Positions 23,987 through 33,296 are shown, counted from the first letter of the stretch. The stretch: DNA of 64,000 bases from Natranaerobius trueperi (GCF_002216005.1 NZ_NIQC01000005.1:1-64000); one strand, 5' to 3'. The notes: generated by a model not told the origin, from the letters alone. Numbers and translations: made by a program.

Positions 23987-24973
23987 TTAGCTTAAGTTAA
24001 AATAGCTTTTTATATCGTTAATATCTTGGGTCTTTCCTAAAACCATCATTAGCTTAATTCTTGCTTTTTGTCCACTCAGTTCATGAGATAAAATAACGCC
24101 TAACTCTTGTAAATGCTTTCCTCCACCTCTATAACTATATTCTGGTCCTACATCACCTCCTATAGTCCTTGTAGTTAATACAACAGGGATATTTTTAGAA
24201 ATAGCTAGTTCTATTTTCTCTACTAATGCAGGTGGTACGTTTCCTTTTCCTAACCCTTCTATAATAATCCCTTTTGTATTTTCATCCTTAATAACACTAT
24301 CCAGTAGTTTTCCTTGATCACCAGCATACGTTCTGATAATTTCCACATCTTCAACTAATCTTTCAGACCTTATACTTTTCTTAGAAGTTGGAATCCTTTT
24401 AAAAATCACTTGATCATTACTAATCCTACCAAGAGGACCCCAAAATGGTGATAGGAAAGTATTAACACTAGATGTATGGGTCTTAGTAACTTCATTTGCA
24501 GAATGAATTTCTTCATTCATGACAACCATTACACCTTTTTCTTTTGACATATCTGAAGCAGCAACCCTTACACTATCTAATAAGTTTTTAGGTCCATCTG
24601 GGCTAACCTCACTGTTATTTCTCATTGCTCCGGTAACTACTACCGGTTTTTTTGTATCTAGCTTACAATTTAATAAATAAGCAGTCTCTTCCATGGTATC
24701 CGTGCCATGTGTGACTACAACACCTGAAATATCATCACGATCAAGTACTTCTTGTAAAGAAACTGCTAAATCAAACATTGTTTTAGGATCCATATGCGGA
24801 CTTGGTATATTCGAAAATTCGATGGTTTCTAGGTTGCATATTTGTTCTAACTCCGGTATAGCTTCACAAAGTTCTGAACCAGTAACCGCCGGAACAGCTC
24901 CTTTAGTTTCAGGGTCATACTTCATGGCTATTGTTCCTCCAGTAAAAATAACTGCTACTTTTCTTTGAGTCAT
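23987..24973 (-). CDS. L-asparaginase
   Basis: A 328-residue asparaginase of the bacterial two-domain family. The first catalytic threonine is in VIFTGGTIAM and the second triad in VVTHGTDTMEETAYLL; VTGAMRNNSEVSPDG and DSVRVAAS are typical, as is TTRTIGGDVGPEYSYRGG near the C-terminus. No signal peptide is present, so it works in the cytoplasm. It hydrolyses L-asparagine (perhaps also D-Asn or Gln) to aspartate and ammonia, feeding the aspartase at the start of the same array. Start ATG with AAAGGAG upstream. It follows the unknown 413-residue protein by only 15 bases. Confidence 0.92.
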   Translation of the reverse strand: MTQRKVAVIFTGGTIAMKYDPETKGAVPAVTGSELCEAIPELEQICNLETIEFSNIPSPHMDPKTMFDLAVSLQEVLDRDDISGVVVTHGTDTMEETAYLLNCKLDTKKPVVVTGAMRNNSEVSPDGPKNLLDSVRVAASDMSKEKGVMVVMNEEIHSANEVTKTHTSSVNTFLSPFWGPLGRISNDQVIFKRIPTSKKSIRSERLVEDVEIIRTYAGDQGKLLDSVIKDENTKGIIIEGLGKGNVPPALVEKIELAISKNIPVVLTTRTIGGDVGPEYSYRGGGKHLQELGVILSHELSGQKARIKLMMVLGKTQDINDIKSYFNLS

Positions 24974-24988
24974 ATAAAATTCTCCTTT

Positions 24989-26230
24989 CTATATGTTAAT
25001 TGTTTTCACATATTCATCTAATAAAGTCTTACTTTGATTGTTAAATAAATGATCAGTTGCCTTATCTAAATTTTTTGATAACTCATTAATTGATTTAACA
25101 GCTATCTTTTCAAATAGCTTTAGATCAGTATCAGTGATAACAGGCATAATATTTTCTTTAAAGTAATTCTCAGTAACCACTAAGTTATAAACAGCACTAG
25201 TTGCGGGTAAAAGTCCCACTCCACCTAGAATACTATGCAGTCTATCAGACATAAAAGTGATTCCACCAGCATCTTCACTTACAAGTTTTGCAATTTCAGA
25301 AAGTGTTAAAACCTTTTCATGGGAATATTCATTTTCTTTTAATTGTTGTGCTGATGAAATCAGTTTATCTGCAAAAGCGTTTTTATTTTCAGTCAACTTC
25401 CCGGGTGTTCTTTTCATAGTACTATTATCATGGATAATTGATATTCCTTGGCTTTTCGCAGCTGTTTTTATAGCTTCCGCCACTACAGGATTATCATCAA
25501 TATCATCTGCTCTAACTGTAAATGTGGAATTATCTAATTTTTTCGACATAGAAGGGTTGTAAACTTTACCTTCTATTACAATACTAGGGATCTTATCTAA
25601 ATCTAATTTTTTCATAAGCTTACCTTTATTACCTATAGGTGAATTCCCTTCTAAATCTTCATTTGGTCCTAATCCACCTTTAGTTGCATTAACAGTCGCT
25701 AAAGCAGAAACTGCTATATTATCAATATCTAGTACTGTTCCTATAATAATACCCTCATTACCTACTACATTCTCATTACAGATATAAAATTGACTCGGGA
25801 ATTGTTTCACAAAACTATTTAATGCAGCTTTACATATGGCTGATTGTAACGACACAGGAGTTTCTAGAACCCCTTGTCCATATAACCGTCCAAATGCTTC
25901 AACAACTAATGTTTGAGTTCTTATGGCTTGTTTTCCTTCTAAAGACTTAATTATTTTAGCTTCTTGAGGTGTTACCCCTCTACGAGGATACGAAACCCCT
26001 ATACCACCAGATTCAGTAATAACCTTTATTGAGCCGTGTAACCCTGTAGTTACCTCAATTTTTTTAATTGAGAGAGAAACTTGAGTAGCCTTTTGAAATA
26101 AAGATAATAATACTGCGAGTCCACCTGAATCATCTTGAATTAAACCCATATGACTATGACAATGACCTACACCAGCATGGCCACACAAACCTATCATACC
26201 ATCTTTTTCATTACTCAGTTCAACTTTTAT
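24989..26230 (-). CDS. Unrecognised 413-residue protein in aspartate array (AUA start)
   Basis: I cannot name this family. The N-terminus carries a striking His/Cys motif GHAGVGHCHSHMG followed by QDDSGGLAV, reminiscent of a metal site. The centre has GISVSYPRRG-like and GPNEDLEGNSPIGNKG segments, and near the C-terminus are EDAGGITFMSDR and LGGVGLLPATSAVYNL. It has no membrane spans or signal peptide. The first ATG (26197) lacks a ribosome-binding site and falls just before the conserved-looking motif. AGGAGG at proper distance upstream points to ATA at 26228-26230, giving MKVELSNEKDGM at the N-terminus; a CTG seven codons before the ATG is a less likely choice. It sits between a permease and asparaginase, suggesting action on an Asn/Asp-related compound. 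Function unknown. Confidence 0.7.
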   Translation of the reverse strand: MKVELSNEKDGMIGLCGHAGVGHCHSHMGLIQDDSGGLAVLLSLFQKATQVSLSIKKIEVTTGLHGSIKVITESGGIGVSYPRRGVTPQEAKIIKSLEGKQAIRTQTLVVEAFGRLYGQGVLETPVSLQSAICKAALNSFVKQFPSQFYICNENVVGNEGIIIGTVLDIDNIAVSALATVNATKGGLGPNEDLEGNSPIGNKGKLMKKLDLDKIPSIVIEGKVYNPSMSKKLDNSTFTVRADDIDDNPVVAEAIKTAAKSQGISIIHDNSTMKRTPGKLTENKNAFADKLISSAQQLKENEYSHEKVLTLSEIAKLVSEDAGGITFMSDRLHSILGGVGLLPATSAVYNLVVTENYFKENIMPVITDTDLKLFEKIAVKSINELSKNLDKATDHLFNNQSKTLLDEYVKTINI

Positions 26231-26258
26231 GAGTTCTCCCTCCTACTGTTATCTTATT

Positions 26259-26288
26259 AGCTAGCTTCCTCATATGAGGAAGCTAGCT
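26259..26288. promoter_or_regulatory. Perfect 30-nt palindrome inside the aspartate array
   Basis: The palindrome AGCTAGCTTCCTCAT plus its complement spans 26259-26288, right after the stop of the permease gene. In the minus direction it is not followed by a T run. It probably divides the long transcript into segments with different stability. Confidence 0.5.
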
Positions 26289-26296
26289 TTATTAAT

Positions 26297-27574
26297 TTAC
26301 ATAATAAAGTCCATAAATGTTACGATGATAAATAATACAGCTAGACCGCCTAAAATTGATGGTCTTTGGAATTTATTTGCAGTTTTTAGTTCAGATCCAG
26401 GCACAACTGGTATTGTTGTAGCAAGAGCTGCAACTGGTCCACCTGTTAGATAGTACTGCATAAGTGCTGCTGGTCCTGCTGCAGCTGCTGCCGCTACTAA
26501 CGGATCTACACCAGTTTCTAATACAACACCCAAGAATGGTACAACAATAGCTGCAGACGCTCCTTTAGACTGAGTTACAAGTCCAGTTAAAGCAGCTACT
26601 AATGCCATCGTTTGAATTGGTGCAACTTCTAAAGCTGGACCAAACCAATCTGATAATAATTCAGGAATTCCAATTTCATTAATTACAGATGACATATAAA
26701 GAAATCCGATTGTTGCAATTAAAGGTGTAGCAACTCTTTTTGCACTATCAAGCATAGCTGCTTCACCTTCAAAAAGCTTCATCTTACTAAGTGCTGCAAC
26801 TAAAAGAGAACAGAAAATACCTACAATAAATACAGGATAACCTGCAGCAAAAGCTGCTACTAACACAATGAAAGGTAAAATTGCTTTACCAAAAGATTGA
26901 TTTGTTTCAGATTCTTCTAAACTAGCTGCAATCTCATTAATTTTTTCTTCTGAAAGTTCTAATCCTTTATGAATCTCTTCTTTTTTCAACCTATAAAAAC
27001 TTATAGCAAAAACTGAAAGCGCTGTGATTGTACCTATTAAGTTAATTAAACCAAAAGATATTCCAGCAGTTGCAATAACAGCAACCTGAGTTGGGTGTGT
27101 AAATCCACCAAAGTTACCAAGGTGTCCTGCATGCGCCTGTACACCAGCAGTTTTATGAGGATCTACACCTAATTTAGTTGCTGCTGGACCAGTAACCGCT
27201 GCAGTGATAGCTGGTTGTGTAAAACCTGTTAATGCCCCGATAATTCCTGCTGCAACACCACCAGCTGTACAAATACCTGGTCCTCCACCAGCTTTTCGCC
27301 CAACGAAGATAATTTTCTTAATAATAGCGTCAAGAAACCCTGCTTTTTCCATTATACCTATGAATAATAGGACACCCGCCATATCAGCAATAACCGGATT
27401 CAATCCACTTTCTACCATGCTAGTAATTGTTACTTCAGCATCTCCCGTAAGGGGGAACCCTGCTGCCAAAGCAGCAACAGAGGCTCCTACAATAGCTGTT
27501 AAATAAAGTGGGGTTTTACCAGTTATCATTAATACTAGCGTTAATGCCATGACTAACTGAGCTAATATTTCCAT
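26297..27574 (-). CDS. Ion-transporter-superfamily permease (GntP/CitM-like)
   Basis: A 425-residue polytopic membrane protein, very rich in Ala and Gly, with about 11 membrane segments. Blocks such as GGVAAGIIGALTGFTQPAITA, GHLGNFGGFTHPTQVAV and LVTQSKGASAAIVVPFLGVV have the look of the gluconate/citrate (IT) superfamily, but I cannot place it in a named subfamily. It carries one cytoplasmic loop (about 205-235) of charged residues. It sits between the Flx genes and the unknown 413-residue gene, so a substrate such as asparagine, aspartate or another organic acid is plausible. ATG start with GGGAGGG upstream. Confidence 0.65.
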   Translation of the reverse strand: MEILAQLVMALTLVLMITGKTPLYLTAIVGASVAALAAGFPLTGDAEVTITSMVESGLNPVIADMAGVLLFIGIMEKAGFLDAIIKKIIFVGRKAGGGPGICTAGGVAAGIIGALTGFTQPAITAAVTGPAATKLGVDPHKTAGVQAHAGHLGNFGGFTHPTQVAVIATAGISFGLINLIGTITALSVFAISFYRLKKEEIHKGLELSEEKINEIAASLEESETNQSFGKAILPFIVLVAAFAAGYPVFIVGIFCSLLVAALSKMKLFEGEAAMLDSAKRVATPLIATIGFLYMSSVINEIGIPELLSDWFGPALEVAPIQTMALVAALTGLVTQSKGASAAIVVPFLGVVLETGVDPLVAAAAAAGPAALMQYYLTGGPVAALATTIPVVPGSELKTANKFQRPSILGGLAVLFIIVTFMDFIM

Positions 27575-27596
27575 TGAAAACCCTCCCTTTTGTTAG

Positions 27597-28412
27597 TTAG
27601 AATTCACCTTTTAATTGGTTAAGCTCTGATAAATAAAATACTGGACCGTCTTTACAAACATATTGATCATCAATATTGCAACGTCCACATTTACCAACTC
27701 CACATTTCATTTTATACTCTAATGTGGTAACAACTTGATCTTCACTAAAACCTAATCTTTCAAGAGTTTGTAACACAAACTTAATCATTATTGGTGGTCC
27801 ACAGGTAATTGCTACTGTGTTTTCTGGGGTTGGTTGCAACTCTTCTAGATACTGAGGAACAAAACCAACAAAGCCATCCCAACCTGGACTTTCAACGTCT
27901 ACTGATAAATTTACTTTGAAATCGTCCTCATTTGGCCAGTAATCAAAAATATCTCTTTCAAAAATTAAGTCTTGTGGCGTTCTAGCACCATAGATTAATT
28001 GCATGTCTCCATAGTCTTCTTTGTTATCTAGTGCATATTTAACAAGTGATCTAAGAGGAGCTAGTCCTATACCACCTCCTATAAATAATAAGTTTTTACC
28101 CTTAAGATTTTCAATAGGAAAATGATTACCATAAGGACCTCTTATTCCTAACTGTTGCCCTTCTTCTATATCATGAAGGGCTTCAGTAACCTTACCAACT
28201 CTTTTAATACTAAACTCTAAATAGTCTCTTTTTGGTGGTGAAGTAATAGAAAAGATAGCTTCTCCAACACCAAAAAGGGAGAGCATAGCACATTGTCCTG
28301 GGAGATGATTTAAGTCTTGTTCTGGTTTAACTCGAAATGTTTTAACATCTTCACTTTCTTTAATTATTTCTGTTACCTCTGCATTTATCGGTACTAATGG
28401 ATTATTTTTCAA
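27597..28412 (-). CDS. flxA: FlxA-like NAD(P)H/flavin oxidoreductase subunit
   Basis: About 271 residues of the ferredoxin-NADP reductase-like fold. The FAD-binding barrel comes first (EDVKTFRVKPEQDLNHLPGQ, FSITSPPKRDYLEFSIKRVG). A nucleotide-binding half follows (LFIGGGIGLAPLRSLVKY, YGARTPQDLIFERD, AITCGPPIMIKFV), then a C-terminal [2Fe-2S] cysteine motif (YKMKCGVGKCGRCN with a later YVCKDG). This matches FlxA, sulfhydrogenase gamma and AsrB-type subunits that take electrons from NAD(P)H. I place the start at TTG 28412, after GGAGGGG, which still overlaps the flxB end by 11 bases. It is the last of the four Flx genes. Confidence 0.85.
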   Translation of the reverse strand: MKNNPLVPINAEVTEIIKESEDVKTFRVKPEQDLNHLPGQCAMLSLFGVGEAIFSITSPPKRDYLEFSIKRVGKVTEALHDIEEGQQLGIRGPYGNHFPIENLKGKNLLFIGGGIGLAPLRSLVKYALDNKEDYGDMQLIYGARTPQDLIFERDIFDYWPNEDDFKVNLSVDVESPGWDGFVGFVPQYLEELQPTPENTVAITCGPPIMIKFVLQTLERLGFSEDQVVTTLEYKMKCGVGKCGRCNIDDQYVCKDGPVFYLSELNQLKGEF

Positions 28413-29466
28413 ACTTCTCCCCTCCAATCTTCTTAAGCACAGTATTTATTGAGATCCCAGCTGGACAGTTCTTAGCACATCTACCACATCCTACACAAGC
28501 CAGTGGCCCTTGTTGTTTTACAAAATAGTTAAGTTTGTGGAAAAATCTATTTCTTATTCGATCTGGTTTATTAGATCTTGGGTTATGACCTCCAGCCATA
28601 TTAGTGAAGTTTTTGTACATACAAGAGTCCCAAGAACGATACCTGACCCCTTGATCTTTACGGTAAAAGTCACTGATATCATAACAATGACAGGTAGGAC
28701 AATAATAAGTGCATATACCACAGCTTAAACATCGCATGGCAAGCTCTTCCCAAATTGATGATTCATATAGTTCTTCTATTTTATCCTTAATTGTTTCTGC
28801 TGAAAGTTCTTCTTCACTACTTTCAACTTTATTAATTTCAACCTCGCCAGTCTCTTCTACACTGTCAAATTCAGTTAGTTTTTCAATTAATTTCTCGCCT
28901 TTTTCACTAGTTGACTTTAAATAAATTTCATCAGTATTAGCTGTAGTTTTTTCACCAGTAATTAATAAGATATCTGCCATCTCTGGTGCAGTTCGGTTGA
29001 TGCCAAAATCATCACATAAACAGTTAGGTCCTTTCTCATTACATACAGAAGAAATCAGTATTGTTTTATCCCTATTATCCTGATAAAAAGTATCTACTGG
29101 TTCATCTAAAAATACCATATCAATCATTTTAAAGCTTTCAACATCACAAGGTTTTCCACCTAAAATTACTCTAGATAGTTCTTTACCTTTTGTCACTGAA
29201 AACTCTACTTTGTCCTTTTCCCTTTGAAACTCAAGAAAAGTCTCAGAATCAGGAAACAAAAAAGATTTTAAAGGAAAAGAAGTCGGTTCATTTTTCGATA
29301 ATATCTCTTTTAAATCCTGACTATCATTTACATTAGTTTGGTTTACAGGTACAAATGTTTCAGTGTCATCTTGTTTAACTGGACAATAAACTTCATATTC
29401 ACTTTCTAAATTTTTGAAAACCTCCAAAAGGTTGGAAACGGAATTAAGTTTAACTACTTTGGCCAT
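28402..29466 (-). CDS. flxB: FlxB-like iron-sulfur subunit
   Basis: A 354-residue soluble protein. The first 230 residues are mostly hydrophilic with one CNEKGPNCLC stretch. The C-terminus has two [4Fe-4S] motifs, CLSCGICTYYCPTCHCYD (about 243-260) and CVGCGRCAKNCPAG (about 325-338). This is the layout of AsrA/sulfhydrogenase-beta-type proteins and of FlxB in FlxABCD complexes. It would carry electrons between the NAD(P)H site of FlxA and the rest of the complex. The stop of the preceding gene overlaps its ATG (TAATG), and it overlaps flxA, so translational coupling is strong. Confidence 0.8.
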   Translation of the reverse strand: MAKVVKLNSVSNLLEVFKNLESEYEVYCPVKQDDTETFVPVNQTNVNDSQDLKEILSKNEPTSFPLKSFLFPDSETFLEFQREKDKVEFSVTKGKELSRVILGGKPCDVESFKMIDMVFLDEPVDTFYQDNRDKTILISSVCNEKGPNCLCDDFGINRTAPEMADILLITGEKTTANTDEIYLKSTSEKGEKLIEKLTEFDSVEETGEVEINKVESSEEELSAETIKDKIEELYESSIWEELAMRCLSCGICTYYCPTCHCYDISDFYRKDQGVRYRSWDSCMYKNFTNMAGGHNPRSNKPDRIRNRFFHKLNYFVKQQGPLACVGCGRCAKNCPAGISINTVLKKIGGEKFEK

Positions 29467-30461
29467 TATTTTTCCTCCTTTTCGAAGGGATCCGGATCGT
29501 CTGCTTTAGCATAAGAGAGTGGTGCTGGTGTATCATCTACACCTGGTGCATAGGTTCCATAAAACCTTTCTAACTCTCTTACTAATTTTTGATTTAACAG
29601 GTGAAGTGGAATGTTTTCAGGGCATACTCTAGAACATTCACCACAGCCTATACAACGATCTGAAACATGAAATGCTCGAATGACATGATAAAACTGATGT
29701 TGTGCTAATTGATTTGTTGCTCCATCTAAATATTCAGGGTTTTCACGATCAAAAAGACATACCCTACAACTACAAGCTGGACAAGCATTTCTACAACTAT
29801 AACATCTCTTACATCTATTTAGATGTTGTTTCCAAAATTCAAAGCGTTCTTCTTCACTCATTTTTTCAATATCATTTATTTCCGTAAATGCTTCATCGTG
29901 ATTAAATGTTTTACTAATTAATCTTGTGCCTTCTTCTGTTAGTTTCGTGTCTACATTTTCAGAATCTGGACTGTTAAGTTCGCAAGTTAGACAAAATGGA
30001 GATACTACATTTTCATAAGATACTTTTTGAGAGTCTTCATTACTTGTTAACACAAGTTGATCTTCTTCAAATTCTAAATCGATATTGCTTAAATCTTCGG
30101 TAGTATATTTTTCAAGCTTATCTCTACGGATGACCCCTGGGCAGTCAACACCTATCACGTAAATATCATCTCTATTTACACGGCTTTCATCTAACATGAT
30201 CTTAAGTCCCCGATAATCACAACCCTTTAGTACAATAGCTACTTTCTTGCCTTGGTACATATCGTCAAGCAAATACTTTGATAAAGAATTATAGCTGAAT
30301 GTGTCAAAGATTAAATTATTTGCATCTTCTTCAGTCTTAGCTATATAAGGTATCGATTGGTATGGCAATTCTCCTTTTGTATATCCTAGCACTAAGTCTA
30401 CTTTACCAGATTTTAGTAATTCACTCGCAGTTTTTCTAAGCTCTTCGGTTATTTTTCGCAT
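29466..30461 (-). CDS. flxC: FlxC-like iron-sulfur subunit
   Basis: A 331-residue protein with an FrhB/FdhB-like N-terminal part (LVLGYTKGELP, AIVLKGCDYRGLKIMLDESR, VIGVDCPGV) and a Cys cluster CLTCEL. Two [4Fe-4S] motifs follow: CKRCYSCRNACPACSC (about 217-232) and CIGCGECSRVCP (about 270-281). The pattern suits the FlxC subunit or a coenzyme F420-reductase-beta-like electron carrier. It overlaps flxD by 13 bases and flxB by one, within one transcription unit. Assignment to FlxC rests on gene order and cysteine pattern. Confidence 0.78.
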   Translation of the reverse strand: MRKITEELRKTASELLKSGKVDLVLGYTKGELPYQSIPYIAKTEEDANNLIFDTFSYNSLSKYLLDDMYQGKKVAIVLKGCDYRGLKIMLDESRVNRDDIYVIGVDCPGVIRRDKLEKYTTEDLSNIDLEFEEDQLVLTSNEDSQKVSYENVVSPFCLTCELNSPDSENVDTKLTEEGTRLISKTFNHDEAFTEINDIEKMSEEERFEFWKQHLNRCKRCYSCRNACPACSCRVCLFDRENPEYLDGATNQLAQHQFYHVIRAFHVSDRCIGCGECSRVCPENIPLHLLNQKLVRELERFYGTYAPGVDDTPAPLSYAKADDPDPFEKEEK

Positions 30462-30883
30462 CTTAGATCCCTCACTTTATCAGCAGGTCCTAGCTTTTTT
30501 AAAGTCTCATTAAAGTTATCAACTGTGTCTTTAAACTTAGCTGCTTCATTTCCTGATATCCACTTTACAAGTAATCTTTCGGAAGATAGTCCTAAAAAGT
30601 CAACAAGGTTTTGTAGTAAAATCATACGTCTTCTAGTATGATAGTTTCCTGTATTGTAATGACAATCTCCGGGATGGCAGCCAGCAACCATCACACCGTC
30701 CGCGCCATTTTGAAACGCGCGCATGATTAACGGCACCTCTACACGACTAGAACATGGCACACGAATTATGCGGATATTATCAGAATATTTTAATCGACCA
30801 GTTCCAGCTAAATCAGCACCTGCATAACTACACCAGTTACAACAAAAAGCTACAATTTTTGGTTCGAAATTTTGCTGTGTCAC
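30449..30883 (-). CDS. flxD: FlxD / MvhD-type iron-sulfur subunit
   Basis: A 144-residue MvhD-family protein (methyl-viologen-reducing hydrogenase delta). The cysteines of the [2Fe-2S] site are visible in FCCNWCSYAGADLAG, VPCSSRVE and the conserved GCHPGDCHYNTGNYHTRRR. In Flx-Hdr and Mvh-Hdr complexes this subunit links the electron-donor module to the flavin of HdrA. GTG start with GGAGGTGG upstream, overlapping the last codon of hdrA. Length and motifs are normal. Confidence 0.9.
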   Translation of the reverse strand: MTQQNFEPKIVAFCCNWCSYAGADLAGTGRLKYSDNIRIIRVPCSSRVEVPLIMRAFQNGADGVMVAGCHPGDCHYNTGNYHTRRRMILLQNLVDFLGLSSERLLVKWISGNEAAKFKDTVDNFNETLKKLGPADKVRDLRCEK

Positions 30884-32856
30884 AGAATATCCACCTCCGC
30901 CATAAGTTGTCTACTAGTAAATCCGCCTAAGTCCATTGCTCCACTTCTACATAATCCAGCACAAGCTCCACACCCTTGGCACAATGCCCTATTGATGGAT
31001 GCTACCGGTCTTTTTACTTGCTTGCCAGCTACTTTTTCTACCACATATTCCTGGCTAATAGCTTCATACGGACAAACAGGCTTACATTGCATACAACCAC
31101 TACAAATATCTTTATTAACCACAGCAGTAGTCGGAACACTCTCAACCTGACCTTTATTAAATAAGGTAATAGCCTTTGCAGAAGCTCCACTAGCTTGAGA
31201 CACTGTTTCAGGAATATCTTTTGGACCCTGACATACACCGGCTAAATAGATCCCTTGTGACTGAGTTTCCACTGGTTTTAACTTTGGATGTGCTTCAGAG
31301 AAAAATCCATCTTCATTTGATGAAATTCCTAATAGTTTTGCCATATCTCCTGAATCTGCCTTTGGTTCAATACTTGTTGCAAGAACTACAAGATCAGCTT
31401 CTATTTCAACTTGCTCTCCGAGAGAACTGTCATATCCACGGACTAACAGTCTATTATCTTCATCTTCTAGTGGTTCGACTTTTGATACTTGTCCACGTAA
31501 ATAGTTAGCACCTTTTTGTCTTGCACGCTCATAAAATTCTTCATAGCCTTTTCCTGCTGTTCTAACATCTATATTGAACACGTAGCTCTCTGTTCCAGGG
31601 AATTTCTCATTAAGCAATAAAGTGTGCTTTGCTGTATACAGACAACAAACTTTAGAACAATAAGGGTTACCTTTATTTCTATCACGAGACCCTACACATT
31701 GTATAAAAACAATTTTTTTAGGTGTATTCCCAGTTGAAGGTCTAACTACTTTACCTTCTGTAGGTCCAGATGCATTTAACATACGTTCTAGATCTAAGCT
31801 AGTTATTACATCAGGATGATTACCGTAATGGTATTCAGCTAAATCGTTAGGTTTTTTAACATCAAAACCAGTAGCAGCAATTATTGCACCATATTCACTC
31901 TCAATGATTTCATCTTGTTCTTCGTAATCTATTGCTCCTGTAGGACAAATCTTTTGACAAACACCACATTTACCTTTTTCAAAGTAAATACAATTGTCTC
32001 TATCAATTACTGGCTTATTTGGAACAGCTTGTGGAAATAGTGTATATATCGCTTTACGTTTACTACTTCCTTCATCAAATTCATTTGCAACTTTTTTAGG
32101 ACACTTTTCTATACAGTCCCCACAACCATTACATTTATCTGCCTTAACACTTTTAGCTTTCTGCTTGATTTTAACCTTAAAGTTACCAACATACCCTGAT
32201 ACATCTTCTATCTCAGAGTAGGTATAAAGATTGATATTTTCATGAGTTGCTGCTTCTACCATTTTAGGTGTCAAAATACAAGCAGAACAGTCTAGTGTTG
32301 GGAAAGTTTTATCAAATTGAGCCATTCTACCACCAATAGAAGGTTCTCTCTCTACTAAATCCACCGGATACCCTGCATCAGCAATATCAAGTGCAGCTTG
32401 TATACCAGCTATACCTCCACCTACTACTAAAGCCTTCTTATTTACTTCTAATAAATCAGATGACAATGGTATAGAATAATATGATTTAGCAACTGCTTTT
32501 TTAACTAGTTCTAGTGCTTTCTCTGTTGCCTTTTCTTTATCTGAATGCACCCATGAACATTGTTCTCTAATGTTTGCTATCTCAACATAGTAAGGATTTA
32601 ATCCTTTTCCTTCTAGAAGTTTTTGAAAGGTAGTTTCGTGCATTCGAGGTGAACATGCCCCTATAACAACTCTATCTAGGTTATGCTCATCAATAGCCTT
32701 ACTAATATCTGCTTGGCCTACTTCAGAACATAAATATTGAACATCCTGGGAATAAACAACCCGAGGCATACTCTTCACTTCTTCTGCTACCTTCTCTACA
32801 TCTACCATGTTCTTAATATTACTTCCACACCAACATATGAATACTCCTATTCTCAT
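30880..32856 (-). CDS. hdrA: HdrA, flavin-based bifurcation subunit
   Basis: A 658-residue HdrA. It starts with the typical N-terminal domain (GVFICWCGSNI, YLCSEVGQ, ACSPRMHE). The FAD fold follows with VVGGGIAGIQAALDIADAG at about 139 and the cysteine-rich insert FPTLDCSACILTPKMVE. Four [4Fe-4S] motifs are seen: CNGCGDCIEKCP, CGVCQKICP, CSGCMQCKPVCP and CQGCGACAGLCR. HdrA is the known site of flavin-based electron bifurcation in HdrABC complexes. All expected cysteines are cysteine codons; no UGA is present. It lies between hdrC and flxD and overlaps flxD by four bases. Confidence 0.93.
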   Translation of the reverse strand: MRIGVFICWCGSNIKNMVDVEKVAEEVKSMPRVVYSQDVQYLCSEVGQADISKAIDEHNLDRVVIGACSPRMHETTFQKLLEGKGLNPYYVEIANIREQCSWVHSDKEKATEKALELVKKAVAKSYYSIPLSSDLLEVNKKALVVGGGIAGIQAALDIADAGYPVDLVEREPSIGGRMAQFDKTFPTLDCSACILTPKMVEAATHENINLYTYSEIEDVSGYVGNFKVKIKQKAKSVKADKCNGCGDCIEKCPKKVANEFDEGSSKRKAIYTLFPQAVPNKPVIDRDNCIYFEKGKCGVCQKICPTGAIDYEEQDEIIESEYGAIIAATGFDVKKPNDLAEYHYGNHPDVITSLDLERMLNASGPTEGKVVRPSTGNTPKKIVFIQCVGSRDRNKGNPYCSKVCCLYTAKHTLLLNEKFPGTESYVFNIDVRTAGKGYEEFYERARQKGANYLRGQVSKVEPLEDEDNRLLVRGYDSSLGEQVEIEADLVVLATSIEPKADSGDMAKLLGISSNEDGFFSEAHPKLKPVETQSQGIYLAGVCQGPKDIPETVSQASGASAKAITLFNKGQVESVPTTAVVNKDICSGCMQCKPVCPYEAISQEYVVEKVAGKQVKRPVASINRALCQGCGACAGLCRSGAMDLGGFTSRQLMAEVDIL

Positions 32857-32884
32857 TGTTTCCCTCCTCTACTAACAGGTTGTT

Positions 32885-33274
32885 TTATCGCCGAAATTTC
32901 CTCATAGAAGCTATTAAAGCTTGTCTAGGAACTTTTCTTGTATCTAAGATCTCAACATTTCCTTGATCTCTATCTCTTAAAATCATAGTTCTAAATCCTT
33001 CCATGATCTTTGCTGGTTCTAAATCTCTAGGACATCGACTAGAACAAGCTAAACAAGAAGCGCAAACCCAAAGTGTTTTACTTTCAAATATCTGATCAAA
33101 CAACCCCATTTTGGCAAGTAACATAACCTGATGGGGATAGTAATCCATATGCGCAGTTAAGGGACATCCTGAACTGCACTTAAGACATTGGTAACAATCT
33201 TTAACATTTTTCTGTACAATATCATTAAATTCTTCGCGTTCATTATTACTTGCAGTTTTTGTAGGAAAACGCAC
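32885..33274 (-). CDS. hdrC: HdrC iron-sulfur subunit
   Basis: A 129-residue protein with two [4Fe-4S] motifs, CYQCLKCSSGCPL (from residue 27) and CASCLACSSRCPRD (about 70). This is the standard soluble HdrC that wires HdrA to HdrB. The segment between them (HMDYYPHQVMLLAKMGL) is also typical. GTG start with GGGAGG upstream. It lies 22 bp after hdrB and 28 bp before hdrA. Confidence 0.9.
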   Translation of the reverse strand: MRFPTKTASNNEREEFNDIVQKNVKDCYQCLKCSSGCPLTAHMDYYPHQVMLLAKMGLFDQIFESKTLWVCASCLACSSRCPRDLEPAKIMEGFRTMILRDRDQGNVEILDTRKVPRQALIASMRKFRR

Positions 33275-33296
33275 TATTAAAAGCCTCCCTTCGCCT

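Noticed and set aside
30880-32856. Possible selenocysteine in HdrA or MvhD-type subunits
   Set aside because: All expected cysteine positions are ordinary cysteine codons and the frames have no internal UGA.
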